Origin: Conexibacter sp. CPCC 206217
GTDB lineage: Bacteria > Actinomycetota > Thermoleophilia > Solirubrobacterales > Solirubrobacteraceae
Length of the DNA stretch: 64,000 nucleotides
Assembly: GCF_030646165.1 (NCBI RefSeq)
Contig: NZ_JAUTDO010000001.1
Span: forward strand, 682,001 to 746,000
Reading direction: 5' to 3'
Translations under genes and position numbers: made by a program
The notes under the pieces: generated by a model
Seen by the model: only the letters and a program-made list of their open reading frames with translations
Databases searched by the model: none
Told to the model about the DNA's origin: nothing
Shown here: positions 47,422 through 55,005 of the stretch, in pieces
Layout of the letters: each line of letters starts with the position of its first letter
Numbering within the stretch: the first letter of the stretch is position 1

Positions 47422-48150
47422 GTGTCAACCGATCCCGAGCTCCCGCCCGCCCCCTGGTCACGCAGCAGACCGCGACGCGTCCCGTCGAAGGCACCGCTGA
47501 CGCAGGACGCGATCATCGAGACGGCGCTCGCGATTCTCGACGCCGAGGGACTCGACGGGATCTCGATGCGCCGGATCGCGGAACGGCTCGAGACCGGCCC
47601 GGCCTCGCTCTACCAGCACATCGCGGACAAGGAGGAGCTGCTGGAGCAGCTGCTCGACCGCGTGCTCGGCGAGGTCGAGCTGCCGGCGCCCGACCCGGAC
47701 GACTGGCAGACGCCGTTGAAGCAGATGCTGCGCGAGCTGCGCAGCGTGCTCGCCGCGCACAGAGACCTCGCCTACGTCACGCTGGGGCGGGTCCCGACCG
47801 GCCCCAACGGGCTGCGCGGCGCGGAGACGCTGCTGGCGATCATGCGCGCCGGCGGGGTGCCAAGCCCGATCGCCGCCTACGCGGTCGACTCGCTGGCGCT
47901 GTTCGTCGGCTCGGTCGTCTACGAGGAGGCGATCCAGGTCCAGCGGATGGGCGACACCGGCGCGGAGGCCGAGTACTTCGAGGGGATCCGCAGATACTTC
48001 GCCGCGCTCCCCGCCGAGCGCTTCCCGACGCTCGTCGCGATGGTCGATGACCTGACGCGCCACGGCGACCACGAGGACGAGCGCTTCGAGTTCGCACTCG
48101 ACGTCCAGATCCGCGGGATCGCGGCGCTCATGGCCGAGCGCGAGCGGTGA
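47422..48150 (+). CDS. TetR-family repressor with TetR_C domain
   Basis: 242 residues. A Pro/Arg-rich lead, then the helix-turn-helix (about 27-75: I-I-E-T-A-L-A-I-L, G-I-S-M-R-R-I-A-E-R-L, A-S-L-Y-Q-H-I) and a ligand domain of the TetR/AcrR drug-sensor type. GTG start with no Shine-Dalgarno; TACAAT ends 8 bases upstream. Divergent from the MFS exporter across four phased repeats, the classic efflux-pump repressor layout. Stop overlaps the esterase start (GTGA). Confidence 0.92.
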   Translation: MSTDPELPPAPWSRSRPRRVPSKAPLTQDAIIETALAILDAEGLDGISMRRIAERLETGPASLYQHIADKEELLEQLLDRVLGEVELPAPDPDDWQTPLKQMLRELRSVLAAHRDLAYVTLGRVPTGPNGLRGAETLLAIMRAGGVPSPIAAYAVDSLALFVGSVVYEEAIQVQRMGDTGAEAEYFEGIRRYFAALPAERFPTLVAMVDDLTRHGDHEDERFEFALDVQIRGIAALMAERER

Positions 48151-49016
48151 GCGGGCCGCGCCGCGCAACGGTCCTGCGCCGCCGCGCGCTGGCGCTGACG
48201 GCCTTCGTCGCGTTCTTCGTCGTCGGCTTCTTCGCGGTGCGGGCGGGGCTCGACGTCGTCCGCGGGTACGACCCGCAGGGCGCGAGCGTGACCCACGTCG
48301 AGCTGCGCAGCGACGCGCTCGACGGGCGGACGGTCGAGCAGACCTACGTGACGCCCGACGGCGCCTCCGCCGGGCGCCCGCTGCTCGTCTTCCTGCACGG
48401 CCGCGGCAGCGACGGCAACGACTCCAACCTCTCCGACGAGCTGTTCGCGGCGCTGCGCAGACTCGGCCCGCGCGCGCCGGTGATCGTCTTCCCGGACGGC
48501 GGCGAGGCGTCGTACTGGCACGACCGCGACGACGGCGCGTGGGGTCGCTACGTGCTGCGCGAGGCGATCCCCGCCGCCGTGCGTCGGCTCCACGCCGACC
48601 CCGACCGGATCGCGATCGGCGGCATCTCGATGGGCGGCTTCGGCGCCTACGACATCGCTCGCGCGCGGCCGGGCCGCTTCTGCGCGGTCGGCGGCCACTC
48701 GGCGGCGCTGTGGCAGTCGGCCGGCGACACGGCAGCCGGCGCGTTCGACGACGCCGCGGACTTCGAGCAACACGACCTGATCGCGGCCGCGAGCGAGGAC
48801 GCGTCCCCCTGGCGCGGCATGCCGCTGTGGCTCGACGGCGGCGACGAGGACCCCTTCCGCGGCGGCGACGACGCCTTCGCCGCCGCGCTCAGAGCCGGCG
48901 GCGCGAACGTGCAGCGTCACATCTGGCCCGGCGCCCACGAGGGCGACTACTGGCGCGCCCACATCGGCGAATACCTGCGCTTCTACGCGAACGCGCTGGC
49001 GAACTGCAGACGCTGA
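48147..49016 (+). CDS. Membrane-anchored esterase/alpha-beta hydrolase
   Basis: 289 residues. A single N-terminal transmembrane helix (about 15-37) anchors it with the catalytic domain outside. L-V-F-L-H-G-R-G forms the oxyanion hole; nucleophile Ser in G-I-S-M-G-G-F-G; Asp in L-D-G-G-D-E-D; His in G-A-H-E-G-D-Y-W. The pattern matches the putative-esterase (D-alpha/antigen-85-like) group. GTG start overlaps the TetR gene by 4 bp, so expression is tied to the repressor. Might act on a compound related to the exporter's substrate, but this is inference. Confidence 0.87.
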   Translation: MSGPRRATVLRRRALALTAFVAFFVVGFFAVRAGLDVVRGYDPQGASVTHVELRSDALDGRTVEQTYVTPDGASAGRPLLVFLHGRGSDGNDSNLSDELFAALRRLGPRAPVIVFPDGGEASYWHDRDDGAWGRYVLREAIPAAVRRLHADPDRIAIGGISMGGFGAYDIARARPGRFCAVGGHSAALWQSAGDTAAGAFDDAADFEQHDLIAAASEDASPWRGMPLWLDGGDEDPFRGGDDAFAAALRAGGANVQRHIWPGAHEGDYWRAHIGEYLRFYANALANCRR

Positions 49017-49030
49017 GCCGGCGACGACCT

Positions 49031-49063
49031 GCATTCCCGGGTCGGACATCGACCCGAGAATGC
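49031..49063. terminator. Hairpin between convergent esterase and GT2 genes
   Basis: 14-bp stem with one mismatch (49031-49044 with 49050-49063), 5-nt loop, between two stop codons 60 bp apart. Confidence 0.75.
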
Positions 49064-49075
49064 GCCTGTCCAGGG

Positions 49076-49807
49076 CTACCGCCGCGCGACGTAGACCGCG
49101 AGGAAGTCCTTCAGCTGGCGGCCGCGGTGCAGGAATCCGCGCAGCGTCTTGCCGGTCGCGCGGTGCGTCAGCTGCAGCTCGACCTCGCGCACCCGGTAAC
49201 CGGCGCGGACGGCGTCGACGGTCATGCCGATCTCCATCCCGAAGCGCGGCGCGAACGGGACGACGGCGGGCAGCATCTCGGCGCGCAGCGCGCGCTGGCC
49301 GGAGATCGGCGCGGTCGTCGCGAGGCCGCAGCGACGTCGGATCGCCCAGCGCGCGAAGCCGACCGCGAGCCCGAAGCCACCGCCGACGCGGCGCGCGAAG
49401 GCGGCGACGGCGAGGTCGGCGTCGCCGCGCGCGACCGTGTCGACGAGCTGCGCGAGCGCCGCCGCGCTGGTCGCGAGGTCGCCGTCGCACAGCAGCACGA
49501 CGGGGGGATCCGGCTCGTCGGCGAGCGCCAGCAGGCGCTGGGCGCCGAGCGTCGCGGCGCCGCCCTTGCCGATGTTGCGCGGGGAGCGCACGACCTCGGC
49601 GCCGTGCGCGGCGGCGACCTCGGCCGTGCCGTCGGTGGAGCCGTCGTCGGCGACCACGACGCGCGCGCCCGGGAAGACCTCCTGCAGCGCCGCGAGCGTC
49701 GCGGGCAGCCGATCGGCCTCGTCGTGCGCGGCGATCAACACGACCGGCGCTCTCCCGCCGGGCGTCGGGGTGGGGTCAGGCGTGTGGGGGGAAGCTTCGT
49801 CGGTCAT
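49076..49807 (-). CDS. Family 2 glycosyltransferase (polyprenyl-phosphate type)
   Basis: 243 residues, GT-A fold. V-V-V-A-D-D-G-S-T-D-G-T binds the nucleotide sugar; L-L-C-D-G-D-L has the D-x-D metal site; A-P-I-S-G-Q-R-A-L near 165 and the R-V-R-E-V-E-L segment resemble DPM1/polyprenyl-phospho-mannose or glucose synthases, though there is no C-terminal membrane domain. Likely makes a lipid-linked sugar or a polysaccharide unit. ATG start; no clear Shine-Dalgarno. Confidence 0.88.
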   Translation of the reverse strand: MTDEASPHTPDPTPTPGGRAPVVLIAAHDEADRLPATLAALQEVFPGARVVVADDGSTDGTAEVAAAHGAEVVRSPRNIGKGGAATLGAQRLLALADEPDPPVVLLCDGDLATSAAALAQLVDTVARGDADLAVAAFARRVGGGFGLAVGFARWAIRRRCGLATTAPISGQRALRAEMLPAVVPFAPRFGMEIGMTVDAVRAGYRVREVELQLTHRATGKTLRGFLHRGRQLKDFLAVYVARR

Positions 49808-49886
49808 CGGGCGCGGCGGCTATTCTGGCGCTCCACGGAGCCGGCTGCGGCGCCGTTCCCCGTTGCGCATCTTCTAGGAGGTCCCC

Positions 49887-50099
49887 GTGGCTGACGTCGA
49901 GGCCCACATCACCGGCACGATCTGGAGAATCGAAGTCGAGGTCGGCGACACGATCGACGAGGGCGACACGGTCGTGATCCTCGAGTCGATGAAGATGGAG
50001 ATGCCGGTCGAGGCCGAGGATCCCGGCACGGTCAAGGAGATCCGCTGCACCGAGGGCCAGGCGGTCTCCGAGGGCGACACGCTGGTCGTGCTCGAGTAG
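49887..50099 (+). CDS. Small biotin/lipoyl-attachment carrier protein (BCCP-like)
   Basis: 70 residues, a stand-alone biotinyl domain. E-S-M-K-M-E-M-P carries the lysine (K in M-K-M) to be biotinylated; flanking beta-strands A-H-I-T-G-T-I-W and D-T-L-V-V-L-E complete the fold. GTG start with AGGAGGT 5 bases upstream. A free 70-residue carrier could serve carboxylases whose subunits are encoded elsewhere, including the orphan beta subunit at 31698-33275. Followed after 41 bp by an enoyl-CoA hydratase. Confidence 0.93.
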   Translation: MADVEAHITGTIWRIEVEVGDTIDEGDTVVILESMKMEMPVEAEDPGTVKEIRCTEGQAVSEGDTLVVLE

Positions 50100-50140
50100 A
50101 TGGACGACGCCACGCCCCGCGTCGCCGCCGCCGCGCACCG

Positions 50141-50941
50141 ATGAGCGACCCGACCCCCGAAGGCGTCGCCGAGGGCGGCCGGCTGCTGCTCGCCGAGCCC
50201 GCGCCCGGCGTCGTGCAGCTGACGATCTCCAACCCCGCCAAGCGCGGCGCGCTCGACGAGCCGCTGCTCAACGCGCTCGTCGAGACGCTGACCGCGATCG
50301 ACGCGCGCTGCGTGCTGCTGACCGGCGAGGGCAGGTCGTTCTGCGCCGGCTACGACATCGGCGCGCTGTCCTCCGACGGTTACGACGACAGCGACGGGCA
50401 TCCGTTCCAGTCCGCGCTCGCGGCCGTCGCCGACTATCCGTATCCGGTCGTCGCGGCGCTCAACGGCTACGCGATCGGCGGCGGCCTGGAGCTGGCGATC
50501 ACCTGCGACCTGCGGATCGCCGCCGCCGGCGTGCAGTTCGGAATGCCGCCCGCGAAGCTCGGCGTCGTCTACAACCACGGCGGGATCAACCGCTTCGTGA
50601 CGGCGATCGGCGCCGCGCGCACGCGCGAGCTGTTCCTGACCGGGCGCCGCGTCGAGGCCGAGACGGCGGAGCGCTGGGGGCTCGTCAACGAGGTCGTGCC
50701 GGCGGACGAGCTGCCGACGGCGGCGCTCGCGCTGGCCGTCGAGATCGCCGCCAACGCACCGCTGTCGCTGCGCGGCAACAAGGCCGCGATCGCCGCCGTC
50801 TCGGCAGCGGCCGGCGCGCTCGACGACGCGACCGCCGCGGCGCTCGACCGCTCCCGCCGCGAGGCGTTCCTGTCCGACGACCTGCGCGAGGGCCTCGCCG
50901 CCTTCGCCGAGAAGCGCCCGCCCGTGTGGCGTGGGCGCTGA
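50141..50941 (+). CDS. Enoyl-CoA hydratase/isomerase 2
   Basis: 266 residues, crotonase fold. First oxyanion loop F-C-A-G-Y-D-I-G; second L-N-G-Y-A-I-G-G-G-L-E with A-I-T-C-D-L-R. The position of the classic second catalytic Glu reads F-G-M-P-P-A-K-L-G, so one of the usual acids is missing and the protein may be an isomerase, decarboxylase or hydrolase. ATG start; probably co-transcribed with the biotin carrier. A 14-codon frame (50100-50144) between them is probably chance. Confidence 0.9.
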   Translation: MSDPTPEGVAEGGRLLLAEPAPGVVQLTISNPAKRGALDEPLLNALVETLTAIDARCVLLTGEGRSFCAGYDIGALSSDGYDDSDGHPFQSALAAVADYPYPVVAALNGYAIGGGLELAITCDLRIAAAGVQFGMPPAKLGVVYNHGGINRFVTAIGAARTRELFLTGRRVEAETAERWGLVNEVVPADELPTAALALAVEIAANAPLSLRGNKAAIAAVSAAAGALDDATAAALDRSRREAFLSDDLREGLAAFAEKRPPVWRGR

Positions 50942-50954
50942 GACAGCCGCCGGC

Positions 50955-51560
50955 CTACGCGGCGGCGGCCGCGCTCGTCTGCTCGCCGTCGGCGACGGGC
51001 GCCGCGCTCACGGCGGCCGCACCGCTCGCCGTGGCGGCCAGTTCGCTCGCCGTGGCGGCCAGTTCGCGGGCCGTCGCGTCGTTCGCGGCCGCCGCGGTCG
51101 CCGCCTGCGTCTCCCCGCTCCCCGTGAGCGCCTGCACGACGCGCGCCGTCAGTGCGTCCGGAGGGCCGTACAGCTCGACGGCGGGGGCGTTGTGCGGGGC
51201 GATCGTCAGGCGCGTGCCGTCGTGGACCGGGCTCGCCGCCACCTCGACGTCGGCGCGCGGCCAGGCCGCGAGCGACCTCGTCGGGTACGGGACGGGCCCG
51301 CCGCCCGGCCGCGTGCGGGCGGACAGCAGGTGGACGGAGCCGTCGCTGACCGCGACGAGCACGGCCTCGGGCAGACGGACCTGGCGCGGGCGGCCGAGTG
51401 CGCGCTGCATCAGCCCGACCGGGCCGTCGGCGAGCGCGTGCCCGAACGCCTTCCAGCCGCGCGGGCGCATGAACTGCGCCGCTGCGACGACGTCCTGCAC
51501 CTGCTCACCTGCTGCGCGGTCGTACCGCTGCGCCCATCCGTCGGCCTGCTGCGCGGTCAT
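50955..51560 (-). CDS. Hypothetical protein with SH3/PH-like core and Ala-rich tail
   Basis: 201 residues. The first 120 look like a small beta-rich domain found in actinobacterial hypothetical proteins (V-L-V-A-V-S-D-G-S-V-H-L-L, then P-Y-P-T-R-S-L-A-A-W, D-V-E-V-A-A). The last 60 are Ala/Thr repeats (A-R-E-L-A-A-T-A-S-E-L-A-A-T-A-S) encoded by a 21-bp tandem DNA repeat. ATG 51560 with GGGAGG 5 bases upstream. No function recognised. Confidence 0.7.
   Translation of the reverse strand: MTAQQADGWAQRYDRAAGEQVQDVVAAAQFMRPRGWKAFGHALADGPVGLMQRALGRPRQVRLPEAVLVAVSDGSVHLLSARTRPGGGPVPYPTRSLAAWPRADVEVAASPVHDGTRLTIAPHNAPAVELYGPPDALTARVVQALTGSGETQAATAAAANDATARELAATASELAATASGAAAVSAAPVADGEQTSAAAAA
51024..51065. 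repeat. 21-bp perfect tandem repeat inside a gene
   Basis: Two identical 21-bp units (51024-51044 and 51045-51065), in frame, encoding the seven-residue repeat E-L-A-A-T-A-S in the tail of the hypothetical protein. A third, partial unit follows. Confidence 0.9.
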
Positions 51561-51899
51561 CCCAACCTCCCTGCCAGATCCCGGTGCGACGATCCTTCCA
51601 ACAGGAACATGGCAGAACAAGGCCATCCGGCCACTGCTGGCGCGCCCACCGCTGGACATTTGTGCGAGCGGTTCCCGCGACGCAGTCATCGCTAACGCTC
51701 AGGTAGACCGTTGGGTCAGCACGCGAGAGGCCGCTCGGGGCGCTCGCTGAAACATCGATGCGAACAGCAGTTCGCTCGCCACGAGTGCTACGAACTTTCT
51801 CGCAGAATGCGGAAAAGATGTCGTCCGACGGTCGACATAACCTCCGGATTGCCGCCGTCATTCACTCCTAGGTAGACCAGGCTGCGGAGAGCCTGAGCG
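51561..51899 (+). other. 339-bp intergenic region upstream of the AONS-like gene
   Basis: No supported gene. AGGTAGACC occurs twice (51701-51709 and 51870-51878), 169 bp apart, the second 22 bases before the start codon. GGAGAG lies about 10 bases before the ATG. Confidence 0.4.
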
Positions 51900-53387
51900 A
51901 TGATCGAGATCGAGGCACGACTGGACGAGCTCGAGCAGCTCGGGCTCACGCGCCGCACCCGCCTGGTGAGCGGCCCGCAGGGGCCTCGCGTCGTGCTCGA
52001 CGGCAAGCCGGTCCTGCTGCTGTGCTCGAGCAACTACCTCGGTCTCGCCGACCATCCCGCCGTGCGCGAGGCCGCCGCCGACGCGGCGATGCGCTGGGGC
52101 GTCGGCGCGGGCGGCTCACGGCTCGTCTCTGGCACGATGACGATCCATCGGCGGCTGGAGGAGCGCATCGCCGCCTTCCAGCGCCGGCAGGCGGCGCTGC
52201 TGTTCGGCTCCGGCTACCTCGCCTCCGTCGGCGTCGTCTCCGCGCTCGCCCGCCCCGGCGACGTCGTCTTCAGCGACGAGCACAACCACGCCGCGACCGT
52301 CGACGGCTGCCGCCTCTCGCGCGCCGACGTCTTCGTCTACGAGCACGGCGACGTCGAGCACCTCGAATGGGGCCTGCGCGAGGCGGAGGGCCGCGGCGCG
52401 CTGATCGTGACCGACGGCGTCTTCTCGCTCGGCGGCGACGTCGCGCCGCTGCCCGAACTGGTCGAACTGGCCGCGCGCTACGACGTGCGCCTCGTCGTCG
52501 ACGAGGCCCACGGTCTCGGCACGCTCGGCCCCGGCGGCCGCGGCGCCGTCGCGGAGGCCGGCTGCGAGGACGGCGTCGACGTGATCGTCGGCTCGCTCGG
52601 CAAGGCGCTCGGCTCCTACGGCGCCTACGTCGCGTGCGACCAGCGGATGGCGCGCTACCTGACGGGCGCCGCCCGCTCGCTGATCCACTCGACCGCCCCC
52701 TCCCCGCCCGCCGTCGCGGGTGCGCTGGCGGCGCTCTCGCTACTGGAGGAGCAGCCGCGCCGCGTCGAGAAGCTGCAGTCCAACGCCGCGCTGCTGCGGG
52801 CCGAGCTGAGCGCCGCCGGCTTCGACGTCGCACGCGACCAGCGCACGCCGATCGTGCCGCTCGCGCTCGGCGCGCCCGAGACCGCCGTGCGCACCTGCGA
52901 GAAGGCGCTGGAGCGCGGTGTCTTCGCGCAGCCCCTGCTGCCGCCGACGGTTGCCGCCGGGACTTCCCAGTTGCGGCTCGCGGTGATGGCGTCGCACTCC
53001 AAGAGCGAGCTGAGAGACGCGGCCAGGGCACTGACGCAGGCCGCGACGGCCGCCGGAGCGCGCCCGCAGGAGCGGCGCGAAGCGATCCCTGCGCCGACCT
53101 CCGCGCGCGCTGCCGCCGTCGTGCTCGACCAGGACGCCCCCAGGGCGCGCCGCGCCGAGCTGTGGGACGACGGCGAGGGCGAGCTGTGGGTCGAGCGTCG
53201 CAAGGCCGCGCCGGCAGAGGTCTCCGCCGCCGGCGGCGGCGGACGGCCGTTCGACGCCGAGCTGGACGGTCCGCCGCGGCCGCGCGCCGCGCGCGACCAG
53301 TCGCGGGCCGATCAGGCGCGCGCCGGCCAGGCGCAGGGCATCTTCGACGTCGAGGCGCCCGGCACGCTCGTCGAGCACGCCGCGTAA
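51900..53387 (+). CDS. 8-amino-7-oxononanoate synthase / 2-amino-3-ketobutyrate CoA ligase-type enzyme with long tail
   Basis: 495 residues; the enzyme family is usually about 390. Residues 1-395 are an alpha-oxoamine synthase: C-S-S-N-Y-L-G-L, G-S-G-Y-L-A-S, D-E-H-N-H-A-A, V-V-D-E-A-H-G-L-G and the PLP lysine in G-S-L-G-K-A-L-G. It condenses an amino acid with an acyl-CoA (biotin, ceramide-like or threonine pathway cannot be told apart). Residues 396-495 are a charged, Ala/Arg/Pro-rich tail, probably disordered, ending G-I-F-D-V-E-A-P. No biotin genes are adjacent. Confidence 0.88.
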   Translation: MIEIEARLDELEQLGLTRRTRLVSGPQGPRVVLDGKPVLLLCSSNYLGLADHPAVREAAADAAMRWGVGAGGSRLVSGTMTIHRRLEERIAAFQRRQAALLFGSGYLASVGVVSALARPGDVVFSDEHNHAATVDGCRLSRADVFVYEHGDVEHLEWGLREAEGRGALIVTDGVFSLGGDVAPLPELVELAARYDVRLVVDEAHGLGTLGPGGRGAVAEAGCEDGVDVIVGSLGKALGSYGAYVACDQRMARYLTGAARSLIHSTAPSPPAVAGALAALSLLEEQPRRVEKLQSNAALLRAELSAAGFDVARDQRTPIVPLALGAPETAVRTCEKALERGVFAQPLLPPTVAAGTSQLRLAVMASHSKSELRDAARALTQAATAAGARPQERREAIPAPTSARAAAVVLDQDAPRARRAELWDDGEGELWVERRKAAPAEVSAAGGGGRPFDAELDGPPRPRAARDQSRADQARAGQAQGIFDVEAPGTLVEHAA

Positions 53388-53399
53388 GGCGCGCTCGCA

Positions 53400-53429
53400 C
53401 GAACGCCCGGCGGAGGGACCGGGCGTTCG
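53400..53429 (+). terminator. Terminator after the AONS-like gene
   Basis: Perfect 11-bp stem (53400-53410 with 53419-53429), 8-nt loop, 13 bases after the stop codon. Confidence 0.8.
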
Positions 53430-53576
53430 CGGGGGAGGAATCGCTTGCTTGCAGCTGTGCGGGGGAAGTTGGACGGAGCGGGCTCTGCCAGTGGCTTACG
53501 CCCACCCCGTGGCACGTATCCATTCATCCGTCCCTCAGTCGAACCTCATCGCTTCATAAGGAGGACCTAAGGGCGC

Positions 53577-53616
53577 TGTTACGCGGAGGTCTCCGCGTGT
53601 TACGTCGATGTATCAT
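53577..53616 (+). promoter_or_regulatory. Promoter with palindrome of the lone ABC ATPase gene
   Basis: Inverted repeat ACGCGGA (53581-53587) / TCCGCGT (53592-53598) inside a direct repeat TGTTACG (53577-53583 and 53598-53604). TATCAT (53611-53616) is 7 bases before ATG 53624. The repeat lies where a -35 box would be, so it may be an operator of the TetR-type protein encoded at 54427. Confidence 0.5.
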
Positions 53617-53623
53617 CGTCGCC

Positions 53624-54433
53624 ATGACTCCTGCGCTCGACCTCACCGGCGTCTCGCTGTGGCGCTGGGACGCCGAGCAGCAGCGCGAACGACACCTGCT
53701 GCGCGACGTCGACTGGACCGTCCGCCCGGGCGAGCACTGGGCGCTGCTGGGCGCCAACGGCGCCGGCAAGACGACGCTGATGAACGTCGTCGCCGCCGTC
53801 CACCACCCGAGCGACGGCACCGCCGACGTGCTCGGCCACCGGCTCGGGCACGTCGACCTGCGCGTGCTGCGCGCGCGGATCGGCCTCGTCGAGGCGAGAA
53901 CGAGCCGCGCCTTCCGCCAGCGCCTGACCGCGGAGCAGGTCGTGCTGACGGGCGCGACCGGCACGATCGCGCTGCGGCCGGCGAGCATCGACGACGCGAC
54001 CCGCGCCCGCGCCGCGGGCCTGCTGAGCCGCTTCGGCTGCGATGAGCTGGCCGATCGCCCCTACGACAGCTGCAGCCAGGGCGAGCGCCAGCGCGTGCTG
54101 CTCGCGCGTGCGCTGATGCGCAGTCCGTCGCTGCTGCTGCTCGACGAGCCGGCGACCGGACTCGACCTGCCCGGGCGCGAGGCGCTGCTGAGCGCGGTCG
54201 CGACGATCGCACGCGAGGAGCCGGAGACGGCGACCGTGACGGTCACCCACCACGTCGAGGAGCTGCCCTCCTCCACCACGCACGCGCTGCTGCTGCGCGA
54301 CGGCGCCGTCGTCGCGTCCGGCCCGGCGGTCGCGACGATGAACGGCGCGAACCTGTCCACCACGTTCGACACCCCGGTCCGCGTCGACCACGTCGACGGC
54401 CGCTGGATGGCGCGGGCGCAAGCGTCGTGGTGA
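53624..54433 (+). CDS. ABC transporter ATP-binding protein without partner permease
   Basis: 269 residues, one ATPase domain. Walker A G-A-N-G-A-G-K-T-T, signature C-S-Q-G-E-R-Q-R, Walker B L-L-L-L-D-E-P-A-T-G-L-D, switch His in V-T-H-H-V-E-E. The pattern (H-H-P, T-A-D-V-L-G-H, then S-Q-G-E-R) resembles the ModF / iron-type cytoplasmic ABC group. No permease gene is near. ATG 53624 with TATCAT 7 bases upstream; GTG 53597 with GGAGGT 6 bases upstream would add 9 residues and remains possible. Overlaps the next gene by 7 bp. Confidence 0.9.
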   Translation: MTPALDLTGVSLWRWDAEQQRERHLLRDVDWTVRPGEHWALLGANGAGKTTLMNVVAAVHHPSDGTADVLGHRLGHVDLRVLRARIGLVEARTSRAFRQRLTAEQVVLTGATGTIALRPASIDDATRARAAGLLSRFGCDELADRPYDSCSQGERQRVLLARALMRSPSLLLLDEPATGLDLPGREALLSAVATIAREEPETATVTVTHHVEELPSSTTHALLLRDGAVVASGPAVATMNGANLSTTFDTPVRVDHVDGRWMARAQASW

Positions 54434-55005
54434 CCCTCACCGACGCCGAAGCGCTGCGCCGCGCGCGCGACGCGATCGAGCAGTGCGGCTGGGAGGCGGC
54501 GACGATGGAGCGGCTCGCCGCCGCGCTCGGCGTCTCGCGGATGACGCTGCATCGCCGCGGGGTGCGGCGCGAGCACGTGCTGCAGGCGCTCGGCGAGTTG
54601 CTGCAGGACGACTACCGCCGCGCCCTCTGGCCCGCGCTGACCGCGACCGGCAGTGGCAGCGAGCGACTGCGGCTGGCGCTGCTCGGCCTCTGCGAGGTGA
54701 CCGAGGCCAACCTCGCGCTGCTGGCCGCGATCGACAGCGCCGAGCGCGACGAGATCTTCCATGAAGGTGGAGACGCCGTCCTCACCCACCCGGTCTTCAC
54801 CGAGCCGCTGCAGGCGCTGCTGCGCGACGGGGTCGCCGACGGGTCGCTGACGCTGGCGCCGGACGAGCAGCTCGACGAGGTCGCGACGGTCCTCTTCAAC
54901 CTGCTCTCGTGGACGTACCGCCATCTGCGCCTCGCGCACCGCTGGCCGCCGCAGCGGGCGACGGAGGCGGTGACGCGGCGGGTGCAGCGGAGCGTGGCGG
55001 CGTAG
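54427..55005 (+). CDS. TetR-like transcriptional regulator
   Basis: 192 residues. Helix-turn-helix at about 20-50 (E-A-A-T-M-E-R-L-A-A-A-L-G-V-S-R-M-T-L) but with H-R-R-G in place of the usual Y-x-H/Y-F. The rest is helical with T-Y-R-H-L-R-L near the end. Starts GTG, overlapping the ABC ATPase gene by 7 bp, so it probably autoregulates that gene. The last 110 bp overlap the convergent histidine kinase gene. Confidence 0.82.
   Translation: MVTLTDAEALRRARDAIEQCGWEAATMERLAAALGVSRMTLHRRGVRREHVLQALGELLQDDYRRALWPALTATGSGSERLRLALLGLCEVTEANLALLAAIDSAERDEIFHEGGDAVLTHPVFTEPLQALLRDGVADGSLTLAPDEQLDEVATVLFNLLSWTYRHLRLAHRWPPQRATEAVTRRVQRSVAA

Noticed and set aside
50100..50144. 14-codon frame between the biotin carrier and the enoyl-CoA hydratase
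   Set aside because: It abuts the carrier's stop codon and overlaps the hydratase start, but it has no Shine-Dalgarno, homology or composition to support a real peptide.
51505..51861. 118-codon minus-strand frame in the gap before the AONS-like gene
   Set aside because: No ribosome-binding site and no family motif; it overlaps the start of the better supported gene at 51560.
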